From Pseudohalioglobus sediminis (GTDB taxonomy: Bacteria > Pseudomonadota > Gammaproteobacteria > Pseudomonadales > Halieaceae), in contig NZ_VTUX01000003.1 of assembly GCF_008370495.1 (NCBI RefSeq), forward strand, positions 496,001 through 560,000: 64,000 nucleotides of DNA, in the 5' to 3' direction. This document shows positions 8,486 to 20,090 of this stretch, one piece after another. A model generated the notes under the pieces. It ran no database searches. It was given only the letters and a program-made list of their open reading frames with translations, and was not told the origin of the DNA. Position 1 is the first letter of the stretch, and each line of letters begins with the position of its first letter. The position numbers and the translations under genes were made by a program.

Positions 8486-8515
8486 GAAAATTGTTACTAT
8501 TGCGTAATCGTTTTC
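8486..8515. promoter_or_regulatory. Operator-like inverted repeat upstream of the RND efflux genes
   Basis: GAAAATTGTTAC and GTAATCGTTTTC are imperfect inverted repeats (9 of 12 positions symmetrical) around a 6-base centre. They lie 55-85 bases upstream of the adaptor start. The size suits a TetR- or MarR-type repressor, but no regulator gene is adjacent. Confidence 0.45.
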
Positions 8516-8570
8516 AGGACGTCCCGGTCGCTGCCCGTATCCGGTAGCATGGGTCGCAAACATCGACGCA

Positions 8571-9746
8571 ATGATCCGTAACATGGCCAGCACACTCACC
8601 AAAGTTATCGCCCCGCTCCTCGTGATCGCCGCTTCCGCCGGCGCCTACGCACTGCTGCAGGCCTCACGCCCTGAACCGGAAAAAAATGATGAGCCGCAGC
8701 ACACCGCTGCAGTCTATACCGCAACCGTGGCCCCGGAGACAGAAGCGCTCGAGGTGATCACCCAGGGCGAGGTACGCTCGCGCACAGAGATTGACCTGGT
8801 GGCACAGGTTGGTGGTCGCGTTGTAGACGTGTCGCCGGAGTTCGTCGAGGGTGGCCGTATTCAACCCGGCGTGCCCCTGCTGCAAATCGATGACACCGAT
8901 TACCAGCTGGCGCTGAGCGAAGCCAAGGCACGGCTCGCCGATGCCGAACTCGCTGTGCAGCAGGCGCTTGCTGACCAGGACGTGGCGCGCAAGCAGCTGC
9001 GTAATGACCCCTCCCCTTCTGACCTGGCACTGAAGAAACCGCAGGTGGCCCAGGCCATGGCCATGCGCGAGGCGGCCAGGGCCGGCCTGGAGCAGGCGCG
9101 CCTGGAGTTGCAGCGCACGCGGGTGACCCTGCCGTTTGCAGGTCGTGTTGCCGATACCCGTGTACACATAGGCCAATTCATCAGCCCCGGCGCTGTGTTG
9201 GGCACCGTATTTGGTACCGAACTGGTGGAAGTGCGGCTACCGCTCAACAATCGGCAACTGGCATCACTGGGATTGCCGATTGGCTACACCGCCCCGGCAG
9301 GTGGTGGGCTGCCGGTCACCTTCAGCGCGGACGTTGCCGGCAGCAACCACCAGTGGACGGGCAAACTGGTTCGACTGGACGCCTCGGTGGACCCGGACAC
9401 GCGCATGCTCTATGCCATCGCTGAAGTAGCCGATCCCTACGGCAAGGCGGCATCGAAGCTGGGCATGCCCCTGGCAGTCGGGCTGTTCGTGGAAGCGCGT
9501 ATCCAGGGCCGCAAACTGGACCAGGGCATGCGCATTCCCGGCAGCGCACTGCGGGCCGGAAATATCGTCTATGTCGTCAACCGCGAAGGCCTGCTGGAAA
9601 TCCGTGACGTCGACGTGGTTCACGCGACAGCTGACAGGGCCGTAATCAGCGCCGGCATCGCGCCGGGCGAGCAGGTAGTGACATCCGCAATCCGCAACCC
9701 GATCCAGGGCATGGCGGTACGCAGCCTGACCAGCGCGGAGGGCTAG
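8571..9746 (+). CDS. RND efflux periplasmic adaptor subunit (HlyD/MFP family)
   Basis: A 391-residue membrane fusion protein. An N-terminal anchor or signal (about residues 9-27) is followed by a barrel-sandwich half motif (TQGEVRSRTEIDLVAQVGGRV), a short alpha-hairpin (about 105-175), the second half motif and a beta-barrel domain. Such adaptors connect an inner-membrane RND pump with an outer-membrane TolC-type channel. The pump gene begins 4 bases after the stop, so both are co-expressed. No outer-membrane channel gene is nearby. A second ATG at 8583 is an alternative start. Confidence 0.92.
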   Translation: MIRNMASTLTKVIAPLLVIAASAGAYALLQASRPEPEKNDEPQHTAAVYTATVAPETEALEVITQGEVRSRTEIDLVAQVGGRVVDVSPEFVEGGRIQPGVPLLQIDDTDYQLALSEAKARLADAELAVQQALADQDVARKQLRNDPSPSDLALKKPQVAQAMAMREAARAGLEQARLELQRTRVTLPFAGRVADTRVHIGQFISPGAVLGTVFGTELVEVRLPLNNRQLASLGLPIGYTAPAGGGLPVTFSADVAGSNHQWTGKLVRLDASVDPDTRMLYAIAEVADPYGKAASKLGMPLAVGLFVEARIQGRKLDQGMRIPGSALRAGNIVYVVNREGLLEIRDVDVVHATADRAVISAGIAPGEQVVTSAIRNPIQGMAVRSLTSAEG

Positions 9747-9749
9747 CGC

Positions 9750-12700
9750 ATGCATAAAGTCATCAACTGGTGGGTGCACAACCCGGTAGCCGCCAACCTG
9801 CTGATGATCGGCATCGTTCTCTCCGGCTTCCTCGGCATGCAGGCGATGGAGCGGGAGGCATTTCCCAATATCAAGATCAACCAGGCCAGCATCCAGGTGG
9901 CCTGGCCGGGAGCCAATCCACAGGAAGTGGAAGAACAGGTCATCGTGCGTATCGAGCAGTCGCTGGAGAACGTGGACCAGGTCTATCACTACGAATCCAC
10001 GGCCAACGAGGGTTTCGCCGAAATTAATGTCACCACCTATCCCAACGTTGATATCAACGAGTTCATCAACGAGGTCAAGGCTGCGGTAGATGCGGTAACG
10101 TCCCTGCCCCGTGATATCGAGGCGCCGCGCGTGCAGCGCCGCCAGAGTCGCGGCGAGATGCTGCGAGTGGTGCTGCACGGCGATGTCAGCGAGCGTGAAC
10201 TGACGCGACTGGCAGAGGACCTGAAAGATGAAATGGCCAGCCTGCCCTACCTGTCCACCATCAACCTGTTTGGCACACGCAAGGAAGAAGTGACCATTGA
10301 GCTGTCGGAATCGGCAATGCGCCGGTTCGGGCTGTCGTTCCAGGAAGTAGCCAACGCCATCCGCGCAAACTCCATCAACCTCTCCTCGGGACGGGTGCGC
10401 ACCGAGACCGGGGACGTACAGTTGCGGGCGCGCAATCTCGCCGACGATCAGGCGGACTTTGAACGCATTGTCATACGGCAAACCCCTGAAGGCGCAGTGG
10501 TCCGCGTCGGCGATGTGGCACGGGTGATAGACGGATTCGAGGAGAACGAGATTCTCGCCACCCTCAACGGCCAGCCCGCAGTGCTGCTGCAGGCCCTGGA
10601 AACGGAAAATATGCAGGTCGTCAAGGCCAGCAATGCCGTGAAGGCCTGGATGGAGGAGGTTCGCCCGCGACTGCCCCAGGGCATCCAGATGACCATGTGG
10701 TTCGATACCGCCGACATCTACAAGGAGCGCATGGGCCTGATCGCCGAATCATCCTATATCGGCCTGGCCCTGGTATTCCTGGTGCTGATTCTCTCACTGC
10801 GTCCCAAGGTCGCGCTGTGGGTGACCGCCGGCATTGCGGTAGCCTTTATCGGCACCTTCGCCCTGCTTCCGGTAAACGACGTATCCATGAACACGATCTC
10901 GTCTTTTGCTTTCCTGATGGTGCTGGGCATTGTTGTGGATGATGCCATCGTCGTCGGTGAAAGCGTGCATCACCACGCGCACCTGAGCGGGGGCGGCCCC
11001 AGATCAGCCGTGGACGGGGCCACAGCGGTGTCGCGGCCCGTTATTTTCGCCGTCCTCACGACCATGATTGCCTTCGCGCCCTGGCTGTTTGTCAGCGGTG
11101 AGACCGCGCAGATCACGCGGCAGCTGTCGATCGTCATCACGGTGGCGCTCACCATTTCGTTGATCGAGGCCTTTTTTATCCTGCCAACGCACCTGCGACA
11201 CCTCGAGCCGCGTAAAAACCTGCGCGGGCTGGCGCGGACCCAACAGAAGATCGAGCACAGCATTATCGACTTCGCCCGCAATACCTACCGCCCTGTCCTC
11301 AGCTGGGCAATCGCTCACCGATACCTGACTGCCAGCGCGTTTATCGGCGCCTTCGTGATCAGCATTGGCATCTTCACCAGCGGCTGGGTGAAGTTTTATT
11401 TCATGCCCGAGGTGCAATCCGAGCAGATATACATCAACGTCCTGCTGCCAAACGGCACACCCTACAGTCGCGCACTGGAGATACTCGATCAACTGCAGGA
11501 GGCAGAGCTTAAGCTCATCGACGAGGTGGAGCAGCGAGCACAGACAGGCGCCGGTAGCGGCAAGCTTATCGAAGGCTGGTACACACGATCGCGCCGGGAC
11601 AGCGTGATTGCCATCGTCAAGCTGGCACCACCGGAAGTCCGTGACTTATCCGCCAAGGAAGCTGCAGAACGCCTGCGTGAACTGGTCGGTGACATTCCCG
11701 ACGCCGACGAGATCGAAGTCAACTACACCATCAATGACAGTGGTGCCGATGTCACCTACCTGCTGAAACATCAGGACGCGCAGCTGCTAAGCGACGCCTC
11801 GCGCGACCTGAGGGCCCAGCTATCGAGCTACAACGGCACCTTTTTTGTCCGTGACAGCCAGCGCGGTGAGTCCGATGAGATCATACTCAACCTGCGCCCG
11901 GGCGCGGAGAAACTCGGCATCACCCTGGCCGACGTTTCCCAGCAGGTGCGCCAGGCCTACTTCGGCGAGGAGGTGCAGCGCCTGCCGCGAGAAAACGGCG
12001 ACGTCAAGGTGATGGTCAAATACCCCGTAGAGCAGCGCAACAACCTTTCCAGCCTGGATAACTTCCGGGTGCGCACGGCGGACGGGCGGGAGGTGCCGCT
12101 GCTTTCCGTGGTCGAGGTGGAACTGGCCAGCGGCGTGCAGCGCATCAAGCGCCGGGACGGCCAGCGCTTTATTCGCGTGCGCGCGGACATGGACCACGAC
12201 CTCATGGGAGACATCACCCGCGACATTAACGACAATTTCCTGCCACAGTTGCGGCTGCGCTACCCCGGCCTGGAAGTGCTGAAGGGCGGACAGCAGGAGG
12301 AGGAACAGGAGTTCTTCAGTGAGATCCTGGCCCTGTATGCGGTCGCGCTGTTCGCAATGTATACGCTGATCGCGATCGCCTTCCACTCATACTGGTTGCC
12401 ACTACTGGTGATGACCGCCATTCCATTTGGTTTTATGGGCGCTATTTTCGGCCATTTGCTGTTCGGCACGCCCATGGCCATGTTCTCCTGGTTCGGCATC
12501 GGTGCCGCCGCGGGGGTCGTGGTGAACGACAACCTCGTGCTGGTGGACTACATAGGCCGCCTGCGCGAGGAGGGTCACAAGTTACACGCGGCCATCATCG
12601 AAGCCGGCGTGAGCCGGTTCCGGCCTATCCTGCTGACCACGGTCACCACCTTCGTCGGGCTGATACCGATCATGTCGGAACGTGCCACCGACGCACAGTT

Positions 12701-12887
12701 CCTCAAGCCGGCAGTGTTATCGCTGGCCTTCGGTGTATTGTTTGCGCTATTCGTCACCCTGCTTATGGTGCCGGCCCTGTACGCCATTGGTGGCGACCTC
12801 GGTCGGCACAAGTCGCGATTGGCGTCTCGGTTGTTTCCCCGCAACGCGCACCGCCCAGCGCACGCGACCACGCGCGACAGCGAATAA
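9750..12887 (+). CDS. RND efflux transporter, inner-membrane permease
   Basis: This 1045-residue protein has the full RND layout: a first membrane helix at about residues 12-32, a large periplasmic loop, a helix bundle around residue 390 with VLGIVVDDAIVVGESVHHHA (the paired aspartates of the proton relay), a second periplasmic loop and a final bundle ending near 1020. Length is normal for the AcrB/MexB superfamily. It uses the proton gradient to export compounds from the membrane or periplasm. Substrates cannot be predicted. It is encoded directly after its adaptor and ends at a strong hairpin terminator. Confidence 0.93.
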   Translation: MHKVINWWVHNPVAANLLMIGIVLSGFLGMQAMEREAFPNIKINQASIQVAWPGANPQEVEEQVIVRIEQSLENVDQVYHYESTANEGFAEINVTTYPNVDINEFINEVKAAVDAVTSLPRDIEAPRVQRRQSRGEMLRVVLHGDVSERELTRLAEDLKDEMASLPYLSTINLFGTRKEEVTIELSESAMRRFGLSFQEVANAIRANSINLSSGRVRTETGDVQLRARNLADDQADFERIVIRQTPEGAVVRVGDVARVIDGFEENEILATLNGQPAVLLQALETENMQVVKASNAVKAWMEEVRPRLPQGIQMTMWFDTADIYKERMGLIAESSYIGLALVFLVLILSLRPKVALWVTAGIAVAFIGTFALLPVNDVSMNTISSFAFLMVLGIVVDDAIVVGESVHHHAHLSGGGPRSAVDGATAVSRPVIFAVLTTMIAFAPWLFVSGETAQITRQLSIVITVALTISLIEAFFILPTHLRHLEPRKNLRGLARTQQKIEHSIIDFARNTYRPVLSWAIAHRYLTASAFIGAFVISIGIFTSGWVKFYFMPEVQSEQIYINVLLPNGTPYSRALEILDQLQEAELKLIDEVEQRAQTGAGSGKLIEGWYTRSRRDSVIAIVKLAPPEVRDLSAKEAAERLRELVGDIPDADEIEVNYTINDSGADVTYLLKHQDAQLLSDASRDLRAQLSSYNGTFFVRDSQRGESDEIILNLRPGAEKLGITLADVSQQVRQAYFGEEVQRLPRENGDVKVMVKYPVEQRNNLSSLDNFRVRTADGREVPLLSVVEVELASGVQRIKRRDGQRFIRVRADMDHDLMGDITRDINDNFLPQLRLRYPGLEVLKGGQQEEEQEFFSEILALYAVALFAMYTLIAIAFHSYWLPLLVMTAIPFGFMGAIFGHLLFGTPMAMFSWFGIGAAAGVVVNDNLVLVDYIGRLREEGHKLHAAIIEAGVSRFRPILLTTVTTFVGLIPIMSERATDAQFLKPAVLSLAFGVLFALFVTLLMVPALYAIGGDLGRHKSRLASRLFPRNAHRPAHATTRDSE

Positions 12888-12920
12888 CCACGCCCCGGGG
12901 GCCCGGGGCGTGGTGCTCTT
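12888..12920. terminator. Bidirectional terminator between convergent genes
   Basis: A perfect 12-bp inverted repeat, CCACGCCCCGGG and CCCGGGGCGTGG, with only two bases between the arms (12888-12913), starts right after the permease stop codon and ends six bases before the sulfatase stop. Being symmetrical, it can end transcription from both sides. Confidence 0.7.
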
Positions 12921-14445
12921 ACTGCTGCAGGTATTTCTGCGTCAGCTTGTCAATTGACCAGGAGTCAGGACGCTGGCTGGGTGGATATGCCTCAAAAGTC
13001 TGCAGGTACATGGTTGTCGTTGCGCTGCCCATGTATATCCAGGCGGCCTTATCGATCATCCAGTCCCAGTAGCTGTTGGAATTGTGGTCCGCGCGTTCAA
13101 AGGGATCCCGGCGCAGGTTGAATATCTTGGGCAGACGCAGGGTGACGAAGGGCTCTGCCCACAGTGCCATGGTCTGGGCCCGGTTTTCTGCGTAGACGAT
13201 CTTCCAGTCACCCACGCGTACAGCAACAGGCATGGCACCGTCGTTGTGGTAAATAAAGCTCTTGCGCGGGCCCTGCTCGGCTTTACCGGTCAGGTAAGGC
13301 AGGAAGTTGTAACCATCGAGGTGCAGTTTGGACTGCTTGCTGCCCACTCGCTTGCCCTTGAGCAAATCCTGCTTGAGGTTGGCATCCCCCGCCGCCGCGA
13401 CCAGCGTCGGCATCCAGTCGAGGTGGGACATGATCTCTGTCGACACCTGCCCAGGGGCGATCTTGCCGGGCCAGCGCACTGCAGCGGGCACCCGGTAGGC
13501 GCCTTCCCAGTTGGAGTTCTTTTCACTGCGGAAGGGCGTGATGCCGGCATCCGGCCAGGTATTGAAATGCACGCCGTTGTCCGTGGAGTAGAAGACAATG
13601 GTATTGTCGGCCACACCCAGGTCATCGAGCTGGTCGAGCATCATGCCCACCAGTTCGTCGTGTGCCACCATCACGTCATTGTAGAAATCCTGGCCCGACT
13701 TGCCGAGGTGCTTTTTCGCAGGGTGGGTGCGAAAGTGCATGCCGGTGGTGTTAAGCCATACAAAGAAAGGCTTGTCCGCTTTGACGGTCTTGTCGACGAA
13801 TTTCATCGCCGCGGCCACGAACTCCTCGTCAGCGGTTTCCATGCGCTTGCGCGTGAGTGGACCGGTATCCTCGACGCGACCATCAGCGTAGGAACGAATC
13901 ACACCACGCGGGCCGAACATCTTGCGGAAGCTCGGGTCCTTGGGATAGTCGACGTCCTCCGGTTCCTCCTCGGCGTTCAGGTGGTAGAGGTTGCCGAAAA
14001 ACTCGTCAAAGCCGTGATTGGTGGGCAGGTGCTCATCCTTATCGCCGAAATGATTCTTGCCGAACTGGCCGGTGGCATAGCCCTTGTCCTTGAGCACCTC
14101 GGCGATGGTGAGGTCACGGTCGTTAATGCCCAGTTCCGCCCCGGGCAGGCCGACCTTGGACATGCCGGTGCGCAGGGGTGTCTGGCCGGTGATAAAGCTG
14201 GAACGACCGGCAGTGCAGCTCTGGTCACCGTAGTAATCGATAAAGCGCATGCCCTCGTTGGCAATGCGATCGATGTTCGGTGTGCGATATCCCATGATGC
14301 CGTCGCTATAGGCGCTGATATTGGTGATACCGATATCATCGCCCCATATCACCAGTATATTGGGCTTGTCGGCCGCTGCCGCCGGCAGCGAGAAAACGGC
14401 CGTGATGAGCAGGCCGATGGCGGCCAGGGGTGCTTTGATACTCAC
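12919..14445 (-). CDS. Secreted arylsulfatase (formylglycine-dependent sulfatase)
   Basis: This 508-residue protein starts with a signal peptide (to about residue 24). Metal-binding aspartates lie in VIWGDDIG (D36, D37). The sulfatase signature is C77-T-A-G-R81 in QSCTAGRSS, where the cysteine would be converted to formylglycine. GKNHFGD (about 139-145) is also typical. It should hydrolyse sulfate esters in the periplasm. The start is GTG at 14445 with GAGGA eight bases upstream. No maturation enzyme or carbohydrate gene is nearby, so the natural substrate is open. Confidence 0.9.
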   Translation of the reverse strand: MSIKAPLAAIGLLITAVFSLPAAAADKPNILVIWGDDIGITNISAYSDGIMGYRTPNIDRIANEGMRFIDYYGDQSCTAGRSSFITGQTPLRTGMSKVGLPGAELGINDRDLTIAEVLKDKGYATGQFGKNHFGDKDEHLPTNHGFDEFFGNLYHLNAEEEPEDVDYPKDPSFRKMFGPRGVIRSYADGRVEDTGPLTRKRMETADEEFVAAAMKFVDKTVKADKPFFVWLNTTGMHFRTHPAKKHLGKSGQDFYNDVMVAHDELVGMMLDQLDDLGVADNTIVFYSTDNGVHFNTWPDAGITPFRSEKNSNWEGAYRVPAAVRWPGKIAPGQVSTEIMSHLDWMPTLVAAAGDANLKQDLLKGKRVGSKQSKLHLDGYNFLPYLTGKAEQGPRKSFIYHNDGAMPVAVRVGDWKIVYAENRAQTMALWAEPFVTLRLPKIFNLRRDPFERADHNSNSYWDWMIDKAAWIYMGSATTTMYLQTFEAYPPSQRPDSWSIDKLTQKYLQQ

Positions 14446-14533
14446 GTGATTATCCTCATTTTTATGGGTTATCTGTCTATCTTAGCGCACTGCCTATTGT
14501 GCGGCGAGCGCCAGCGCAACCAGGTATGCTCGA

Positions 14534-14824
14534 TCAGTCTGCCGGCTTGTTGCGCTCGAAAGCGGCCAGCTGTTCCGCCGTTGCCTCGGTCTGGTAACGC
14601 GCTTTCCAGTCGGCATAGGGCATACCGTAAACCTTCTCACGCGCGGCTTCGTACTCCACGCTGTGCCCCTGCTCCTCTGCTGCCGCCACGTACCACTTGG
14701 ACAGGCAGTTGCGGCAGAAGCCCGCCAGATTCATCAGCTCGATATTCTGTACGTCCTTGCGCTCATCCAGGTGTGCCAGCAGGCGCCGGAATACCGCCGC
14801 TTCGATCTTGTCGCTGTCAGTCAT
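14534..14824 (-). CDS. DUF1244 family protein
   Basis: This small 96-residue cytoplasmic protein contains the family signature NLAGFCRNCLSKWY, followed by EAAREKVYGMPYADWKARYQ. The function of the family is not established. The reading frame remains open upstream through the Nudix gene, but the ATG at 14824 gives the expected protein length. It is the last gene of a dnaE-Nudix-DUF1244 run on the minus strand. Confidence 0.88.
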   Translation of the reverse strand: MTDSDKIEAAVFRRLLAHLDERKDVQNIELMNLAGFCRNCLSKWYVAAAEEQGHSVEYEAAREKVYGMPYADWKARYQTEATAEQLAAFERNKPAD

Positions 14825-14859
14825 TGTCGCTACTCCGCTGTTAATGAAATGAATGCCTG

Positions 14860-15359
14860 TCACGGCTCTCTTTCGGCGACGCCCGGCCTGATCGGGGGTG
14901 ACGGCAGACCACGCTCCAGCACCTCCAGCAGGGCGGCGCCCTGTCCGGCAAAGCGCCATTTCACTGTGCCAAAATCCGCAATATCCAGCCAGAAGCTCCG
15001 CTTTACCTCGCCGAGTCGCGGGGCGATGGTGCCGGAGTCCGCGTGAATAGCGCAATAATACAAGTGAAAACCCGTGTCGAATACCGCCAGCAGTTGCTGC
15101 GGCATCAGGTCCAGCCCTGTTTCTTCCAGGGTTTCCCTGTGCGCCGCACATTGGGCTGACTCCCCGGGCCTGGACTTGCCGCCGGGAGGTGTGAGCCCGC
15201 CCTTGCGCGACTCAACCACCAGGATCTTTCCATGCACCACCGCTAGGCAACCTGCCGACGGAGCGTAATCGGGTTTACCTTGGTAGGGGCAAGCCTGCCC
15301 GGCGAGCACATGACACCCGGCCAGCATCATCATTCCAAGTGTCATTGGCCAGCGCAAGC

Positions 15360-15363
<4 letters not shown>
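14860..15363 (-). CDS. Nudix hydrolase with lipoprotein-type signal
   Basis: The 167-residue protein has a complete Nudix box at residues 62-84 (G-x5-E-x7-RETLEETGL), so it should hydrolyse a nucleoside-diphosphate-linked compound. Unusually, the N-terminus ([17 protein letters not shown]) reads as a lipoprotein signal, with C17 as the lipidation site, which would place the enzyme in the envelope. The TTG start at 15363 overlaps the dnaE stop codon (TTGA), suggesting translational coupling. An ATG at 15345 would shorten the signal and remove its basic residue. Substrate unknown. Confidence 0.82.
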
Positions 15364-18842
<3,479 letters not shown>

Positions 18843-18916
18843 GGGCAGAGTGTACTCCGCTTCGCTGGCCCGGGCAGCATCTGGAGGAAAATTTTCTGGC
18901 GCCAGCGTTATCCCGG

Positions 18917-18937
18917 GCTGGCGGGGCGACCGCCAGC
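18917..18937 (-). terminator. Hairpin downstream of sspB
   Basis: GCTGGCGG and CCGCCAGC form a perfect 8-bp stem with a 5-base loop, 12 bases after the sspB stop on the minus strand. No clear uridine tract follows, so termination is plausible but not certain. Confidence 0.4.
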
Positions 18938-18949
18938 GGGACTAGAGAA

Positions 18950-19348
18950 TCACTTGACGATTTTCAGGGAGGGTCTGCCTTCCGGCTTGGGTGGTTCCGG
19001 CGTGTCATCGCCGGGCGGTGTGGGTTCGGGCTCGTCCTCGGGCTCGAACACCATGCCCTTGCCATTCTCACGGGCATAGATGCCAATAACAGCATTGACC
19101 GGCACGAAAATGTCCGTGGCCACGCCACCAAAGCGGCCATTGAACATCACCGAGTCGTTGGAGATATCCAGGTCCACCACGGCGGTGGGCGAGATATTCA
19201 ACACGATCTGTCCGTCCTTCACATACTGTTCGGGCACCTGGACCTGTTCGGGCGTGGCATCTACCAGTATGTAGGGCGTACAGCCGTTATCCACGATCCA
19301 CTCATAGAGCGCTCGCATGATATAGGGTCGACTGGGTGTCATGGTCAT
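18950..19348 (-). CDS. sspB: ClpXP protease specificity-enhancing factor SspB
   Basis: A 132-residue protein. SspB binds ssrA-tagged proteins made by trans-translation and delivers them to ClpXP. The N-terminal substrate-binding domain (about residues 6-105, starting PSRPYIMRALYEWIVDNG) is followed by a Pro/Glu/Asp-rich linker and the C-terminal tail GRPSLKIVK, which matches the ClpX-docking tail of E. coli SspB. It lies 27 bases downstream of sspA, as in other gammaproteobacteria, and is surely cotranscribed. ATG at 19348 or 19342 could start translation. Confidence 0.96.
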   Translation of the reverse strand: MTMTPSRPYIMRALYEWIVDNGCTPYILVDATPEQVQVPEQYVKDGQIVLNISPTAVVDLDISNDSVMFNGRFGGVATDIFVPVNAVIGIYARENGKGMVFEPEDEPEPTPPGDDTPEPPKPEGRPSLKIVK

Positions 19349-19375
19349 AGCAGACAGACCGGCAGGCGGCGGCGC

Positions 19376-20008
19376 TTAGGAGCGCATCTCCCGCTCCTGC
19401 TCAGACAGGCTTTCCTGGAATGACTCACGATTGAACAGCGAGTCCATGTAGGCGAGCAGCGGCTTGGTCTGCTTGGACGAGCGGATATCGACGCCCAGGG
19501 TGGGCAGGCGCCACAGGATGGGCGCTATGCAGCAATCCACCAGGGTGAACTCTTCGCTCATGAAAAAGGGCTTCTCGGCGAAAATCGGCGCAATGCCGGT
19601 CACGCTGTCTTTCAGCTCTTTGGTCGCTTTCTTGATCACATTGTCGCTGCGCGTCGTCAGAATGGAATCCACCAGGGAACACCAGTCTTTCTCGATACGA
19701 TGTATCAATAACCGGCTTTCCGCGCGTGCTACCGGGTACACCGGCAACAGGGGAGGATGCGGGAAACGCTCGTCCAGGTATTCCATCATCACCTTGGACT
19801 CATAGAGCACCAGGTCGCGGTCTACCAGGGTGGGCAAACTGTGATACGGGTTGAGTTCGGACAGCTCTGCCGGGGGATGCGCCGCGTCTGTCTCGATCAT
19901 ATCGACGGTGACGCCCTTCTCAGCCAGGACGATACGCACGCGGTGACTATAGTGACTGGTTGGATCAGAGAAAAAAGTCATTGAAGATCGCTTTGCCACA
20001 ACACCCAT
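19376..20008 (-). CDS. sspA: Stringent starvation protein A
   Basis: This 210-residue protein has a glutathione S-transferase fold: an N-terminal thioredoxin-like domain starting [20 protein letters not shown] and a helical C-terminal domain. SspA binds RNA polymerase and modulates transcription under starvation and acid stress; it is not a working transferase in characterised cases. A GAGGA site 8 bases before the ATG at 20008 supports this start over the one at 19981. Position after the bc1 operon and before sspB is the usual order. Confidence 0.95.
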   Translation of the reverse strand: MGVVAKRSSMTFFSDPTSHYSHRVRIVLAEKGVTVDMIETDAAHPPAELSELNPYHSLPTLVDRDLVLYESKVMMEYLDERFPHPPLLPVYPVARAESRLLIHRIEKDWCSLVDSILTTRSDNVIKKATKELKDSVTGIAPIFAEKPFFMSEEFTLVDCCIAPILWRLPTLGVDIRSSKQTKPLLAYMDSLFNRESFQESLSEQEREMRS

Positions 20009-20035
20009 CGGGAATTCCTCAGTTTGGTTCCGTTT

Positions 20036-20072
20036 TAAAACAACAAGGCAGCGTGGCCCAGGCCACGCTGCC
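20036..20072 (-). terminator. Intrinsic terminator of the cytochrome bc1 operon
   Basis: A 12-bp perfect stem, GGCAGCGTGGCC and GGCCACGCTGCC, with two bases between the arms, is followed on the minus strand by TTGTTGTTTT. It starts 18 bases after the last bc1 stop codon and precedes sspA. Confidence 0.8.
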
Positions 20073-20090
20073 GCAGATGATCACAGGGGA

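Noticed and set aside
13084-14844. Plus-strand open frame of 586 codons opposite the arylsulfatase
   Set aside because: It runs antisense to a clear sulfatase, its product has no recognisable motif, and long antisense frames are expected in GC-rich genes with strong third-position bias.
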